The notes under the pieces: model-generated
The model's database searches: none
Told to the model about the DNA's origin: nothing
What the model saw: the letters and a program-made list of their open reading frames with translations, nothing else
From: JAWWOL01 sp033851545
GTDB lineage: Bacteria > Actinomycetota > Actinomycetes > JAWWOL01
Assembly: GCA_033851545.1 (NCBI GenBank)
Contig: JAWWOO010000041.1
Coordinates: forward strand, 111,743-175,742
Length of the DNA stretch: 64,000 bases
Direction: 5' to 3'
In this document: positions 44,047-52,152 of the stretch, piece after piece
Layout: each line of letters opens with the position of its first letter
Numbering within the stretch: position 1 is the first letter of the stretch
Made by a program: the position numbers and the translations under genes

Positions 44047-44381
44047 TGCACCTCGTCTATCCGCTGGTCGTCGCGTCGCTGCTGTTCGGTATCGGGGTCT
44101 ATGGCGTCCTCGCCCGGCGCAACGTCGTCCTCGTCCTCATGTCGGTCGAGCTGATGCTCAACGCGGTCAACCTCAACCTGGTCGCGTTCGACGCCTGGTG
44201 GCGCGATGCGGCGCTGCACTCCGGCCAGGTGTTCTCGCTGTTCGTCATCGTCATCGCAGCGGCCGAGCTCGGGGTCGGGCTGGCCATCGTGCTGTCGGTG
44301 TTCCGGCACCGCTCGACGGTCGACATCGACCGGATCGACCAGCTCAGCGACCGTGAGCCAACCCCGGGCGCCCGCCGATGA
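44046..44381 (+). CDS. NADH-quinone oxidoreductase subunit K (cluster 2)
   Basis: The 111-residue ND4L paralogue keeps three helices and the conserved membrane glutamates in SVELMLNAVNLNLV and AAAELGVGLAIVL. It is slightly longer than NuoK1 because of its polar C-terminus. The ATG at 44046 overlaps the NuoJ2 stop by one base, and its stop overlaps the NuoL2 ATG by 4. Confidence 0.94.
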   Translation: MHLVYPLVVASLLFGIGVYGVLARRNVVLVLMSVELMLNAVNLNLVAFDAWWRDAALHSGQVFSLFVIVIAAAELGVGLAIVLSVFRHRSTVDIDRIDQLSDREPTPGARR

Positions 44382-46246
44382 GCTCCGTCGCCTGGCTGGT
44401 GCCGGGGGCACCTGCCGTGCTCGCTGCCGTTGCGCTGCTCCTCGGCCGCCGGCTCCCCGGCGGTCCGGCCGTGGTCTCGCTGCTGGGCACCCTGACCGCA
44501 ACCGTGGTCGCGATCGGCCTGCTGCCGTCCGCGCTCGCCCACCCCGCCCGTACGGTCGTCCACTCCTACGTCTACACGCCGACCGGCGGGGTCGCCCTGC
44601 ACGTGGGCACCTCGGTCAACGGGCTGTCGGCCGTGCTCGCGGTCATGGTCTGCCTCGTGTCCTTGCTGGTGCAGGTCTACTCGATCGGTTACCTGCACGG
44701 CGATCGCCGGCTGCCGTCCTACTTCGCCTGGGTCTCGCTGTTCACCGCGGCGATGCTGCTCGTGGTTGTGGCCAGTGACCTCCTCGAGCTCTACGTCGGC
44801 TGGGAGGTCATGGGCATCTGCTCCTACCTCCTGGTCGGTCACTACCGCGAGTCCCGCGGCGCCGGAGTTGCCGCCATCAAGGCGTTCCTGGTCACCCGGC
44901 TCGGCGACGTGGCCTTCCTGTTCGGCATCTTCGCCCTGGGCACTGCGGCGCACAGCTTCGCGATTGCCGACGTCACAAGGGTTTCCGGGCTCCCGCACGG
45001 CACGGTCGTCGCGGGGACGCTGCTGCTGCTCGGCGGTGTGGTCGGCAAGAGTGCGCAGTTCCCGCTGCAGACGTGGCTGCCGGACGCCATGGCCGGCCCG
45101 ACGCCGGTGTCCGCGCTGATCCACGCCGCGACCATGGTGGCGGCCGGCGTGTTCGTGGTGGCGCGGCTCTATCCCGACTTCGCGGCCTCTCCGGTCACCA
45201 TGACGGTGCTGGCCCTGTCCGCCGTCGTCACCATGCTGCTCTCGGCGCTCGCGGCTCTGGTCCAGGACGACCTCAAGCGGGTGCTCGCCTGGTCAACGGT
45301 GTCCCAGCTCGCGTACATGACCGCCGGGCTCGCGGTTGGTGGCTACCAGCCGGCGCTGTTCCACCTGCTCAACCACGCGGCCTTCAAGGCTCTGCTCTTC
45401 CTGGCAGCCGGGGCGGTGCTGCACGCCGTCGGCACCAACCTGATGAGCGAGATGGGCGGCCTCTGGCGTCGGATGCCGTTGACCTTCGTGACCTTCTGCG
45501 TCGGGGCGCTGGCGCTGGCGGGCGTGCCGCCGTTCTCGGGCGCCTTCAGCAAGGACACGATCCTCGATGCCGCCCGGCGCGTCGCGTCGGGTGACCACGC
45601 GGCCACGGGTGTCTCATCCTGGCTGGGGGTGACCGTCTACGCCGCGGGGCTGGTGACCGTCGTGCTGACCGCGCTCTACACGACCCGGATGGTTGCCCGC
45701 ACCTTCCTCGGACCTCGTCATGACGACGCCGCACTCGACGACACGTCCTGGGCGATGGCTGCGCCGCTGGTGATCCTGGCCCTGCCCTCGGCCGGGCTCG
45801 GTGTCCTTGCCCTGCACCGGTTCCTGCCGACCTGGCTGCCCTCCCCGGTCGCCGGCACCTTCGGGGTCGACGTGGCGTGGGCTCCGTTGCTGCTGACCCT
45901 CGCCCTGGTCGCGGTCTCCGTCGTGGCCGTCCTTCTCCTCGTACGGGCCAAGCCTGACCGTGACCCGGCGTTGCTGCTGCGCCCGCCCGTGCGGCTGGCT
46001 CTGGCGGCCGGCCTGGGCGTCGACGCCGCCTACCGGTCCTTCGTCGTGCGCCCGGTCATGGGTCTCGCTCGCCTGGTGTTGGCCGTCGACACCGACGTGG
46101 TCGACGGCACCGTCAACGCCTCCGGCCGTACGGCGCGGTGGGCCGGCGGGGTGGTCAAGCTCACCCAGAGCGGCAACGTCCAGGCGTACGCCACCCTGAT
46201 GCTGCTCGGCGTCGTCGTCCTCGCCATCGCGGTGGCGGTGCCATGA
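44378..46246 (+). CDS. NADH-quinone oxidoreductase subunit L (cluster 2)
   Basis: The 622-residue antiporter-like subunit keeps LYVGWEVMGICSYLLVGHYR with the conserved Glu, GKSAQFPLQTWLPDAMAGPT with the key Lys, and HAATMVAAGVFVVARL after it. The C-terminal lateral-helix region is present. ATG 44378 overlaps the NuoK2 stop; the NuoM2 ATG overlaps its own stop. Confidence 0.95.
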   Translation: MSSVAWLVPGAPAVLAAVALLLGRRLPGGPAVVSLLGTLTATVVAIGLLPSALAHPARTVVHSYVYTPTGGVALHVGTSVNGLSAVLAVMVCLVSLLVQVYSIGYLHGDRRLPSYFAWVSLFTAAMLLVVVASDLLELYVGWEVMGICSYLLVGHYRESRGAGVAAIKAFLVTRLGDVAFLFGIFALGTAAHSFAIADVTRVSGLPHGTVVAGTLLLLGGVVGKSAQFPLQTWLPDAMAGPTPVSALIHAATMVAAGVFVVARLYPDFAASPVTMTVLALSAVVTMLLSALAALVQDDLKRVLAWSTVSQLAYMTAGLAVGGYQPALFHLLNHAAFKALLFLAAGAVLHAVGTNLMSEMGGLWRRMPLTFVTFCVGALALAGVPPFSGAFSKDTILDAARRVASGDHAATGVSSWLGVTVYAAGLVTVVLTALYTTRMVARTFLGPRHDDAALDDTSWAMAAPLVILALPSAGLGVLALHRFLPTWLPSPVAGTFGVDVAWAPLLLTLALVAVSVVAVLLLVRAKPDRDPALLLRPPVRLALAAGLGVDAAYRSFVVRPVMGLARLVLAVDTDVVDGTVNASGRTARWAGGVVKLTQSGNVQAYATLMLLGVVVLAIAVAVP

Positions 46247-47874
46247 GCTGGCAGCAGGTCATCCTGGTCGGGCTGCTCGTCGTGCCGGCGATGGGCGCAC
46301 TGGCAGCGGTTCTGCTGCCCCGTGCGCAGGAGTCGCGTTCTGTTCCGATCGGTATCGCGGCCAGCGGGGTAACCCTCGCCGGCACCCTGGTGCTGCTGTT
46401 CGGCTGGCTGAACAACGGAAGGGACGGCAGTTCCGGTTGGTGGGAGTCCTTCAACCACAAGACCGGCGCGGTCACGGTCACCTGCTTCGGCCTGGCCAAG
46501 CCGGGGCTGCAGTTCGTCTCCAACGAGGACTATCTGCGGCTGTGCTCGCCGCACCGCTACGGCGTCAACGTGTCGTGGCTGCACAGCATCGGGGTGCGCT
46601 TCCATCTGACCGTCGACGGGATCTCGCTGCCGCTGCTGGCCTTGACGGCGTTGCTGACGTTCCTCTGCCTGGTCTACAGCGCGAGACACCTGCCGGAGGC
46701 CGGCCGGCCGCGCGCGCTGGTCGCGCTCGTACTGCTGCTCGAGGTCGGCATGCTCGGCACCTTCCTGGCCGCCGACCTGATCGTGTTCTTCGTGTTCTTC
46801 GAGGTCGTGCTCGTCCCGATGTACTTCCTGATCGGCATCTGGGGCGGCACCGAGCGCAAGCAGTACGCGGCGACCAAGTTCATCCTCTACACCCTGCTCG
46901 GCTCGGCGTTCATGCTGCTGGGGTTCCTGGGCATCGGGCTCGCCCACCACTCGTTCGACTTCAGCCTCCTGCCGGCCGGCGGGCTGAGTCACCGGGCGCA
47001 GGACCTGTGCTTCCTCGCCCTGCTGGTCGGCTTCGGCATCAAGGCGCCGATGTGGCCGCTGCACACCTGGCTGCCGGACGCGCATACCGAGGCTCCGACG
47101 ATCGGCTCCGTACTCCTCGCCGGAGTCCTGCTCAAGATGGGCACGTACGGGCTGATCCGGATCGCACTGCCCGCACTTCCCTTGGCAGCGCACGACTTTG
47201 CGCCCTACCTCGGGGTGCTGGCGACCATCGGCATCGTGTACGGGTCGCTCGTCTGCCTGGCCCAGCGCAGCCTCAAGCGCATGATCGCGTTCAGCAGCGT
47301 CGGGCACATGGGCTTCGTCCTGCTCGGCATCTCGACCCTGACGCAGGTCGGCATCAACGGCGCGCTGATCGGCAACGTGGCGCATGGCCTGATCACCGGC
47401 CTGCTGTTCTTCCTGGTCGGCTCGCTCAAGGACCGCTATCACACCGACGTCATCGACGAGATCGGCGGCGGCGCGCAGGCCAAGGTCCCCTACCTCGGCG
47501 GGCTGCTCGGCTTCACGGCCATAGCCTCGCTCGGACTGCCTGGCCTGGCCGGGTTCTGGGGCGAGATGCTCGCGCTGCTGGGCGCCTATCACCCGGCGGC
47601 CGGCCTGCCGCGCGGGCTGTTCCTCGGTCTGATGACCGCGGGCGGGATCGGCGCGGTGCTGACCGCCGGCTACCTGCTCTGGATGCTGGCCCGGGTCAAC
47701 CAAGGCGTCGTCCCGCCGCAGTGGCGGCCGGTACGGATCCCCGACGCCGACCTGGTCGAGCTCGCGGTGTGGACCCCACTGGTAGTGCTGACGATCGCGA
47801 TCGGCGTCTACCCCAGGCTGGTCCTCGGCCTGAGCAACGCCGCGGTCAGCGCGTTGACCGGGGGCCTGCGGTGA
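46243..47874 (+). CDS. NADH-quinone oxidoreductase subunit M (cluster 2)
   Basis: The 543-residue antiporter-like subunit shows FFEVVLVPMYFLIGIWGG (conserved Glu), IKAPMWPLHTWLPDAHTEAP (key Lys) and MIAFSSVGHMGFVLLGISTL. Between the first and second helices it has its own loop with two cysteines (in TCFGLAKPG and RLCSPHRYG), different in sequence from the charged insertion of NuoM1. ATG 46243 overlaps the NuoL2 stop. Confidence 0.95.
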   Translation: MSWQQVILVGLLVVPAMGALAAVLLPRAQESRSVPIGIAASGVTLAGTLVLLFGWLNNGRDGSSGWWESFNHKTGAVTVTCFGLAKPGLQFVSNEDYLRLCSPHRYGVNVSWLHSIGVRFHLTVDGISLPLLALTALLTFLCLVYSARHLPEAGRPRALVALVLLLEVGMLGTFLAADLIVFFVFFEVVLVPMYFLIGIWGGTERKQYAATKFILYTLLGSAFMLLGFLGIGLAHHSFDFSLLPAGGLSHRAQDLCFLALLVGFGIKAPMWPLHTWLPDAHTEAPTIGSVLLAGVLLKMGTYGLIRIALPALPLAAHDFAPYLGVLATIGIVYGSLVCLAQRSLKRMIAFSSVGHMGFVLLGISTLTQVGINGALIGNVAHGLITGLLFFLVGSLKDRYHTDVIDEIGGGAQAKVPYLGGLLGFTAIASLGLPGLAGFWGEMLALLGAYHPAAGLPRGLFLGLMTAGGIGAVLTAGYLLWMLARVNQGVVPPQWRPVRIPDADLVELAVWTPLVVLTIAIGVYPRLVLGLSNAAVSALTGGLR

Positions 47875-49364
47875 ACCTCGCGAAGACCCAGGCCGTCGAC
47901 CTGGTCGCCCTGCTGCCCGCGCTGGTCGTTGCGGGCACGGCCCTGCTGGTGCTGGTCGCCGACCTGTTCTGGCCGCCGAAACGCCGTTGGCTGTCCCTAC
48001 CCCTGTCCGTCGCCGGCGTCGTCGCCGCGCTGGTGGCGGCTCTCGCGCTGAGCGGCGCCAAGCCCCGTACGACGTTCTGCCTGTCACCGGGCGCGTGCTC
48101 CTACGTGGAGGACCGGTTCGCCGTCGCGTTCCAGGTGATCGTGCTGGCGTCGACCGTCGTTGTGCTCTTGCTCGGCCGGCACGAGCTGACCGACTCCAAG
48201 CTGCCGGCGGGGGAGTACCACTTCCTGTTGCTGGCAAGCGTTGTCGGCGCCCTGACGATGGCATCGAGCCGCGACCTGCTGAGCCTGCTGGTCTCGCTGG
48301 AGGTGGTCTCGCTGCCGGCGTTCGTGCTGGTCGGCCTGCGCCGCGACGACGCCCGCTCGGCCGAGGCGGCGCTGAAGTTCTTCCTGATCTCGGTCGTTGC
48401 CACCGCCGTCACGCTCATGGGCATGAGCCTGGTCTACGGGGTCACCGGGTCGCTCCAGCTCGACCAGGTCGCGGCCGCCCTGTCCGCGCAGCCGCGGCTC
48501 CCGGTGACCTCCGCCGCCATCGTGCTGACGCTGGCCGGCTTCGCGTTCAAGGTCTCCGCCGCGCCGTTCCACGCCTGGGTTCCCGACACCTACCAGGGCG
48601 CACCGGTGCCGGTCGCGGCGTTCCTGTCGGTGGTCTCCAAGACCGCCGGTTTCGCGGGGCTGGCGTTGTTGCTGTTCGTCGGCTTCCGCCCCTACGCCGA
48701 CGTGTGGGGTCCCGTCCTCGCCGTTCTCGCCGTCCTCACGATGACGGTCGGCAACCTCGTGGCGCTGCGGCAACGCCAGGCCGTACGGCTGCTCGCGTGG
48801 TCCTCCATCGCCCAGGCCGGCTACATCCTGGTGCCGCTGGGGGTCGCGGCGTCCCACCACGGCCGGGCGGTGTCCCTGGGCACGGCCGAGTCGGCACTGC
48901 TCGCCTACCTGGCGATCTACGCGGCGATGAACCTCGGCGCTTTCGCCTGCGTCATCGCAGTCGGGCGGCGCTCGCCCGGCCAGCTGCTCTCGGACTACCG
49001 GGGGCTGAGCTCCCGCCAGCCCTTGCTGGCGGTCGCGCTGGCGTTCTTCCTGGCCTGCCTGGCCGGCCTGCCGCCGGGCGTCGCCGGGCTGTTCGCCAAG
49101 CTGACCGTCTTCCGCGCCGTACTCGACGGGCACCTGCCCTGGCTCGCCGCGGTCATGGCGGTCAACACCGTGATCGCGCTGTACTACTACGTCTCGTGGG
49201 CGTTCTCGCTGTTCGGTCCCACGACCCTCGAGCCGGCGGTGCCCACCCGTACGGTGCCGGCGCTCGTCGCGTCGGCGATCGCGGTCGCGGCAGCGGTCAC
49301 GGTGGCGCTGTCGGTCTACCCGGAGTGGGTGCTGCGCGCCGCGGACCTCGCCACCGGCCCCTGA
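47871..49364 (+). CDS. NADH-quinone oxidoreductase subunit N (cluster 2)
   Basis: The product (497 residues) is the third antiporter-like subunit, with LVSLEVVSLPAFVLVGLRRD (conserved Glu), FKVSAAPFHAWVPDTYQGAP (key Lys) and RLLAWSSIAQAGYILVPLGV. GTG 47871 overlaps the NuoM2 stop by 4 bases. It ends the cluster; a 48-bp palindrome follows the stop by 20 bases. Confidence 0.94.
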   Translation: MNLAKTQAVDLVALLPALVVAGTALLVLVADLFWPPKRRWLSLPLSVAGVVAALVAALALSGAKPRTTFCLSPGACSYVEDRFAVAFQVIVLASTVVVLLLGRHELTDSKLPAGEYHFLLLASVVGALTMASSRDLLSLLVSLEVVSLPAFVLVGLRRDDARSAEAALKFFLISVVATAVTLMGMSLVYGVTGSLQLDQVAAALSAQPRLPVTSAAIVLTLAGFAFKVSAAPFHAWVPDTYQGAPVPVAAFLSVVSKTAGFAGLALLLFVGFRPYADVWGPVLAVLAVLTMTVGNLVALRQRQAVRLLAWSSIAQAGYILVPLGVAASHHGRAVSLGTAESALLAYLAIYAAMNLGAFACVIAVGRRSPGQLLSDYRGLSSRQPLLAVALAFFLACLAGLPPGVAGLFAKLTVFRAVLDGHLPWLAAVMAVNTVIALYYYVSWAFSLFGPTTLEPAVPTRTVPALVASAIAVAAAVTVALSVYPEWVLRAADLATGP

Positions 49365-49384
49365 CCGCTCACCTCGCCCTGGAC

Positions 49385-49432
49385 GTTTGTGGAACATCCT
49401 GGTCGTCCTGACCCGCACGATGTTCCACAAAC
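49385..49432. terminator. 48-bp palindrome after nuoN2 (family A, copy 2)
   Basis: Arms GTTTGTGGAACATC (49385-49398) and GATGTTCCACAAAC (49419-49432) are perfect inverted repeats around a 20-base spacer. Compared with copy 1 at 6383-6430, one base pair changes from C-G to T-A on both arms, keeping pairing. It separates convergent genes (nuoN2 and yajQ), so it could end transcripts from both sides. No T-run follows. Confidence 0.6.
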
Positions 49433-49474
49433 TGGGCCCGCGTGTCCCGTTCCTCCGATGAGAGCGGCGTCAGG

Positions 49475-49966
49475 TCAGCGGTAGTTCTCGAACTGCAGCG
49501 GCACCCCGAAGTCCTCCCCCTTGAGCAGCGCGATCACGGCCTGCAGGTCGTCGCGCTTCTTGGACGACACCCGTACGGTCTCGCCCTGCCGCTGGGCGTT
49601 GACCCCCTTGGGCCCCGCCTCCTTGAGCTTGCGGACGATCGCCTTGGCCTTCTCGTCGTCGAGACCCTGCTTGATGGAGACGACCAGCCGTGAGTTGTTG
49701 CCCCCGGCCGGCTGGGGGTCCTCGTGGTCCAGCGACTTCAGCGAGACGCTGCGGCGGACCAGCTTCTCCTTGAACACGTCGAGCACCGCCAGCACCCGGT
49801 CGTCGGAGTTGGCCTTGATCTCGACCGCCTCGCCGGACCAGGCGATCGAGGCCCCGGTGCCCTTGAAGTCGTAGCGCTGCAGGACCTCCTTGGCTGCCTG
49901 GTTGAGGGCGTTGTCGACCTCCTGGTGGTCGACCTTGCTGACGACGTCGAACGACGAGTCGGCCAC
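49475..49966 (-). CDS. YajQ family nucleotide-binding (cyclic di-GMP-linked) protein
   Basis: The 163-residue protein is full length for YajQ: SSFDVVSKVDHQEVDNALNQ at the start, RYDFKGT near residue 31, and VRVSSKKRDDLQAVIALLKG near the C-terminus. YajQ proteins have two ferredoxin-like domains that bind nucleotides; some bind cyclic di-GMP and act with transcription factors. Whether this one does so cannot be read from the sequence. It is convergent with nuoN2 and divergent from tRNA-Tyr. Confidence 0.93.
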   Translation of the reverse strand: MADSSFDVVSKVDHQEVDNALNQAAKEVLQRYDFKGTGASIAWSGEAVEIKANSDDRVLAVLDVFKEKLVRRSVSLKSLDHEDPQPAGGNNSRLVVSIKQGLDDEKAKAIVRKLKEAGPKGVNAQRQGETVRVSSKKRDDLQAVIALLKGEDFGVPLQFENYR

Positions 49967-50072
49967 GGCGTGACTCCTTCCGGATGCTGGTGTTCTGGAT
50001 GCTGGGTATGGCTTGGCGCTGGGCCCACGGCATCGGCTATTCTCATGCGTCGCCGGTCCGCCGGCGATGAGC

Positions 50073-50154
50073 GGGAGGTTGCCCGAGCGGCCAAAGGGAG
50101 CAGACTGTAAATCTGCCGGCTCAGCCTACGCAGGTTCGAACCCTGCACCTCCCA
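50073..50154 (+). tRNA. tRNA-Tyr (GTA)
   Basis: Acceptor GGGAGGT (50073-50079) pairs with ACCTCCC (50147-50153), discriminator A. The anticodon stem GCAGA/TCTGC encloses CTGTAAA, giving anticodon GTA. A long variable arm marks a class II tRNA, and the T-arm carries GGTTCGAACC. CC follows, but the final A of CCA is not encoded. Confidence 0.95.
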
Positions 50155-50234
50155 CCGCACCCGTACGAGGCCTCCGACCGCACCCGGTCGGGGGCCTTCG
50201 TCGTACGGGCTAGGGTCGAGGTCGTGAAGCCGCG

Positions 50235-50690
50235 ATGAAGGCAATGTTGATCCTCGCCGACCATGCCCGCGTCTCCGAGGGCAAGCTCGACGTCCTCGGC
50301 GCCGGCTGGACCCTGGCCGGGCCGGACCCGGTCACGATGGGCATCGGCGTGCTGGTCGAGGTGCCGTGGGACCAGACCAACCGCCGGCACGCGATGGTGG
50401 TCCGGCTGCTCGGCGAGGACGGCCAGCTGCACCCGCTGCCGGCACCCGACGGTGGCCCGGCCAGGGGTATCGAGGCGCACACCGACTTCGAGGTTGGCCG
50501 GCCCCCGGGCGTCGCGGCCGGCACCGCCCAGCCGTTCGCCCTCGCGCTCAACCTGGCCCAGGTGCCGCTCGCCCCGGGCAGGCGATACGAGTGGCGGCTC
50601 GAGATCGACGGCGAGACCCAGGACGACTGGCGGGTGACCTTCCAGACCCGCGGCGGACGGCCGCCAGCCGGGGCCGCGACCAGCTGGTGA
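50235..50690 (+). CDS. DUF6941-like hypothetical protein
   Basis: This 151-residue soluble protein begins MKAMLILADHARVSEGKLDV and has PLAPGRRYEWRLEIDGET toward its end. It resembles the small actinobacterial DUF6941 family of unknown function, beta-rich with no signal peptide or membrane segment. It lies between tRNA-Tyr and tRNA-Thr on the same strand. The family call is from pattern memory. Confidence 0.65.
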   Translation: MKAMLILADHARVSEGKLDVLGAGWTLAGPDPVTMGIGVLVEVPWDQTNRRHAMVVRLLGEDGQLHPLPAPDGGPARGIEAHTDFEVGRPPGVAAGTAQPFALALNLAQVPLAPGRRYEWRLEIDGETQDDWRVTFQTRGGRPPAGAATSW

Positions 50691-50752
50691 GAACCGGCCC
50701 GAAGTGGTTCGTCGGGGGTGGACGCGACCGTGTAGTCTCGCCTACGCGTTCG

Positions 50753-50828
50753 GCCCCCTTAGCTCAGACGGCAGAGCGTCTCCATGGTAAGGAGAAGGTC
50801 TACGGTTCGATTCCGTAAGGGGGCTCCA
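50753..50828 (+). tRNA. tRNA-Thr (GGT)
   Basis: Acceptor GCCCCCT (50753-50759) pairs with AGGGGGC (50818-50824); T discriminator and encoded CCA end at 50828. The anticodon stem TCTCC/GGAGA encloses ATGGTAA, giving anticodon GGT. Standard D- and T-arm sequences are present. Confidence 0.96.
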
Positions 50829-50872
50829 GGAGATCGGCAGCGCTGCCTCCCACGGCATCGCGCAGATCACCG

Positions 50873-50946
50873 GGCGGAGTAGCTCAGCTTGGTAGAGCAA
50901 GCGGCTCATAATCGCTGTGTCGCCGGTTCAAGTCCGGCCTCCGCTA
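50873..50946 (+). tRNA. tRNA-Met (CAT)
   Basis: Acceptor GGCGGAG (50873-50879) pairs with CTCCGCT (50939-50945, one G-T pair), discriminator A. The anticodon loop CTCATAA gives CAT. It has the elongator pattern, without the three G-C pairs of initiator stems. A CAT tRNA modified to read isoleucine cannot be fully excluded. Confidence 0.92.
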
Positions 50947-51040
50947 CTGCGTTCCCGGCTTCGGTGACCGGCCTTTTTGGCTGCTCGCCGCCGCCCGGCT
51001 ACCCTGTACCAGTCCCGCGAACTTTCAGAGAGGCACTTCC

Positions 51041-51205
51041 GTGGCCGCCACCGATGTCCGTCCGAAGATCACCATGGCCTGCCAGGAGTGCAAGCACCGC
51101 AACTACATCACCAAGAAGAACCGTCGCAACGACCCCGACCGGTTGTCGCTGAACAAGTTCTGCCCCAACTGCCGCTGCCACCGTGAGCACCGCGAGACCC
51201 GCTAG
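51041..51205 (+). CDS. rpmG: 50S ribosomal protein L33
   Basis: The 54-residue ribosomal protein reads VAATDVRPKITMACQECKHR, then RNYITKKNRRN, and ends with FCPNCRCHREHRETR. The paired CxxC motifs (CQEC and CPNC) bind zinc, so this is the zinc-type L33 rather than a zinc-free paralogue. GTG 51041 follows AGAGAGG by 7 bases. The tRNA-Met - rpmG - hadA - hadB order is the same as in mycobacteria and supports the call. Confidence 0.95.
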   Translation: MAATDVRPKITMACQECKHRNYITKKNRRNDPDRLSLNKFCPNCRCHREHRETR

Positions 51206-51283
51206 TCCCGCAGCTCCAGTCAGCACCGCCAGCCGTCCTCCGCACCGGGGGGCGGCTTTTGCGCGACCTGGCAGGATGGCCGC

Positions 51284-51733
51284 ATGCCTCTGGACCCGTC
51301 CTTCATCGGGCGTACCTACCCGCCCACCCCACCGTACGAGGTCGGCCGCGAGAAGATCCGTGAGTTCGCCACCGCGATCGGGGACGCCAACCCGGCCTAC
51401 GTCGACCCGGCCGCGGCCCGCGACCTCGGCTACCCGGACGTGATCGCGCCGCCGACCTTCCCCATCGTGGTCACCCTCAGCGCCGCCGAGCAGGTCGCGT
51501 TCGACCCCGAACTCGGCCTGGACTACACCCGGGTCGTCCACGGCGACCAGCGGTTCGTCTGCACCCGCCCGGTACGCGCCGGCGACCGGCTGACCGTCGT
51601 GGTCCACGTCGACAACATCAAGTCGATGGCCGGCAGCGACATCCTGACCACCCGCGGCGAGGTCTCGACGGTCGACGGCGAGCACGTCTGCACCTCCTAC
51701 TCCACCCTCGTCTCCCGCGGGACGGCGTCATGA
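51284..51733 (+). CDS. hadA: (3R)-hydroxyacyl-ACP dehydratase subunit HadA-like (FAS1-like dehydratase domain)
   Basis: The 149-residue hot-dog-fold protein has PPTFPIVVTLSAAEQVAFDP and VVHGDQRFVCTRPVRAGDRL, matching HadA/FAS1-like dehydratase proteins. In mycobacteria HadA is the substrate-stabilising partner of HadB in the fatty-acid synthase II dehydratase that supplies long chains. Here it is translationally coupled to hadB (4-base ATGA overlap). Whether it acts in type II fatty acid synthesis in this organism is inferred from the pairing. Confidence 0.85.
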   Translation: MPLDPSFIGRTYPPTPPYEVGREKIREFATAIGDANPAYVDPAAARDLGYPDVIAPPTFPIVVTLSAAEQVAFDPELGLDYTRVVHGDQRFVCTRPVRAGDRLTVVVHVDNIKSMAGSDILTTRGEVSTVDGEHVCTSYSTLVSRGTAS

Positions 51734-52152
51734 CCGTCCGCTACGCCGACGTCGAGCTGGGCACCGAGCTCCCGGCGCAGTTCTTCCCGGTCACCCGCCC
51801 CGACCTGGTCCGCTACTGCGGGGCCTCCGGCGACTTCAACGTCATCCACTGGAACGAGCGGGTGGCCCGCGAGGTCGGCCTGCCCGACGTCATCGCCCAC
51901 GGCATGTTCACCATGGCGACCGCCGCCCGCGTCCTCACCGACTGGCTCGGCGACCCCGGGGCGGTGCTCGAGTACGGCGTCCGCTTCACCAGGCCGGTCG
52001 TGGTCCCGGACGACGACGTCGGGGCGACGCTCGAGGTCACCGGCAAAGTCACCGAGCTCCTCGACGGCCATCGCGTACGCGTCGAGCTCACCGTGTCCAG
52101 CGCAGGCGCCAGGGTCCTCGGCCAGTCCCGAGCGGTCGTCCGGCTCACGTGA
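51730..52152 (+). CDS. hadB: (3R)-hydroxyacyl-ACP dehydratase subunit HadB-like (MaoC)
   Basis: This 140-residue MaoC-type hydratase subunit has the hydratase-2 motif with catalytic Asp and His in ASGDFNVIHWNERVARE (near residues 35-51) and GLPDVIAHGMFTM next. It should provide the active site of the HadAB dimer. The hadC gene that follows in mycobacteria is absent; the next gene overlapping its stop is a glycosyltransferase-like protein. Confidence 0.88.
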   Translation: MTVRYADVELGTELPAQFFPVTRPDLVRYCGASGDFNVIHWNERVAREVGLPDVIAHGMFTMATAARVLTDWLGDPGAVLEYGVRFTRPVVVPDDDVGATLEVTGKVTELLDGHRVRVELTVSSAGARVLGQSRAVVRLT

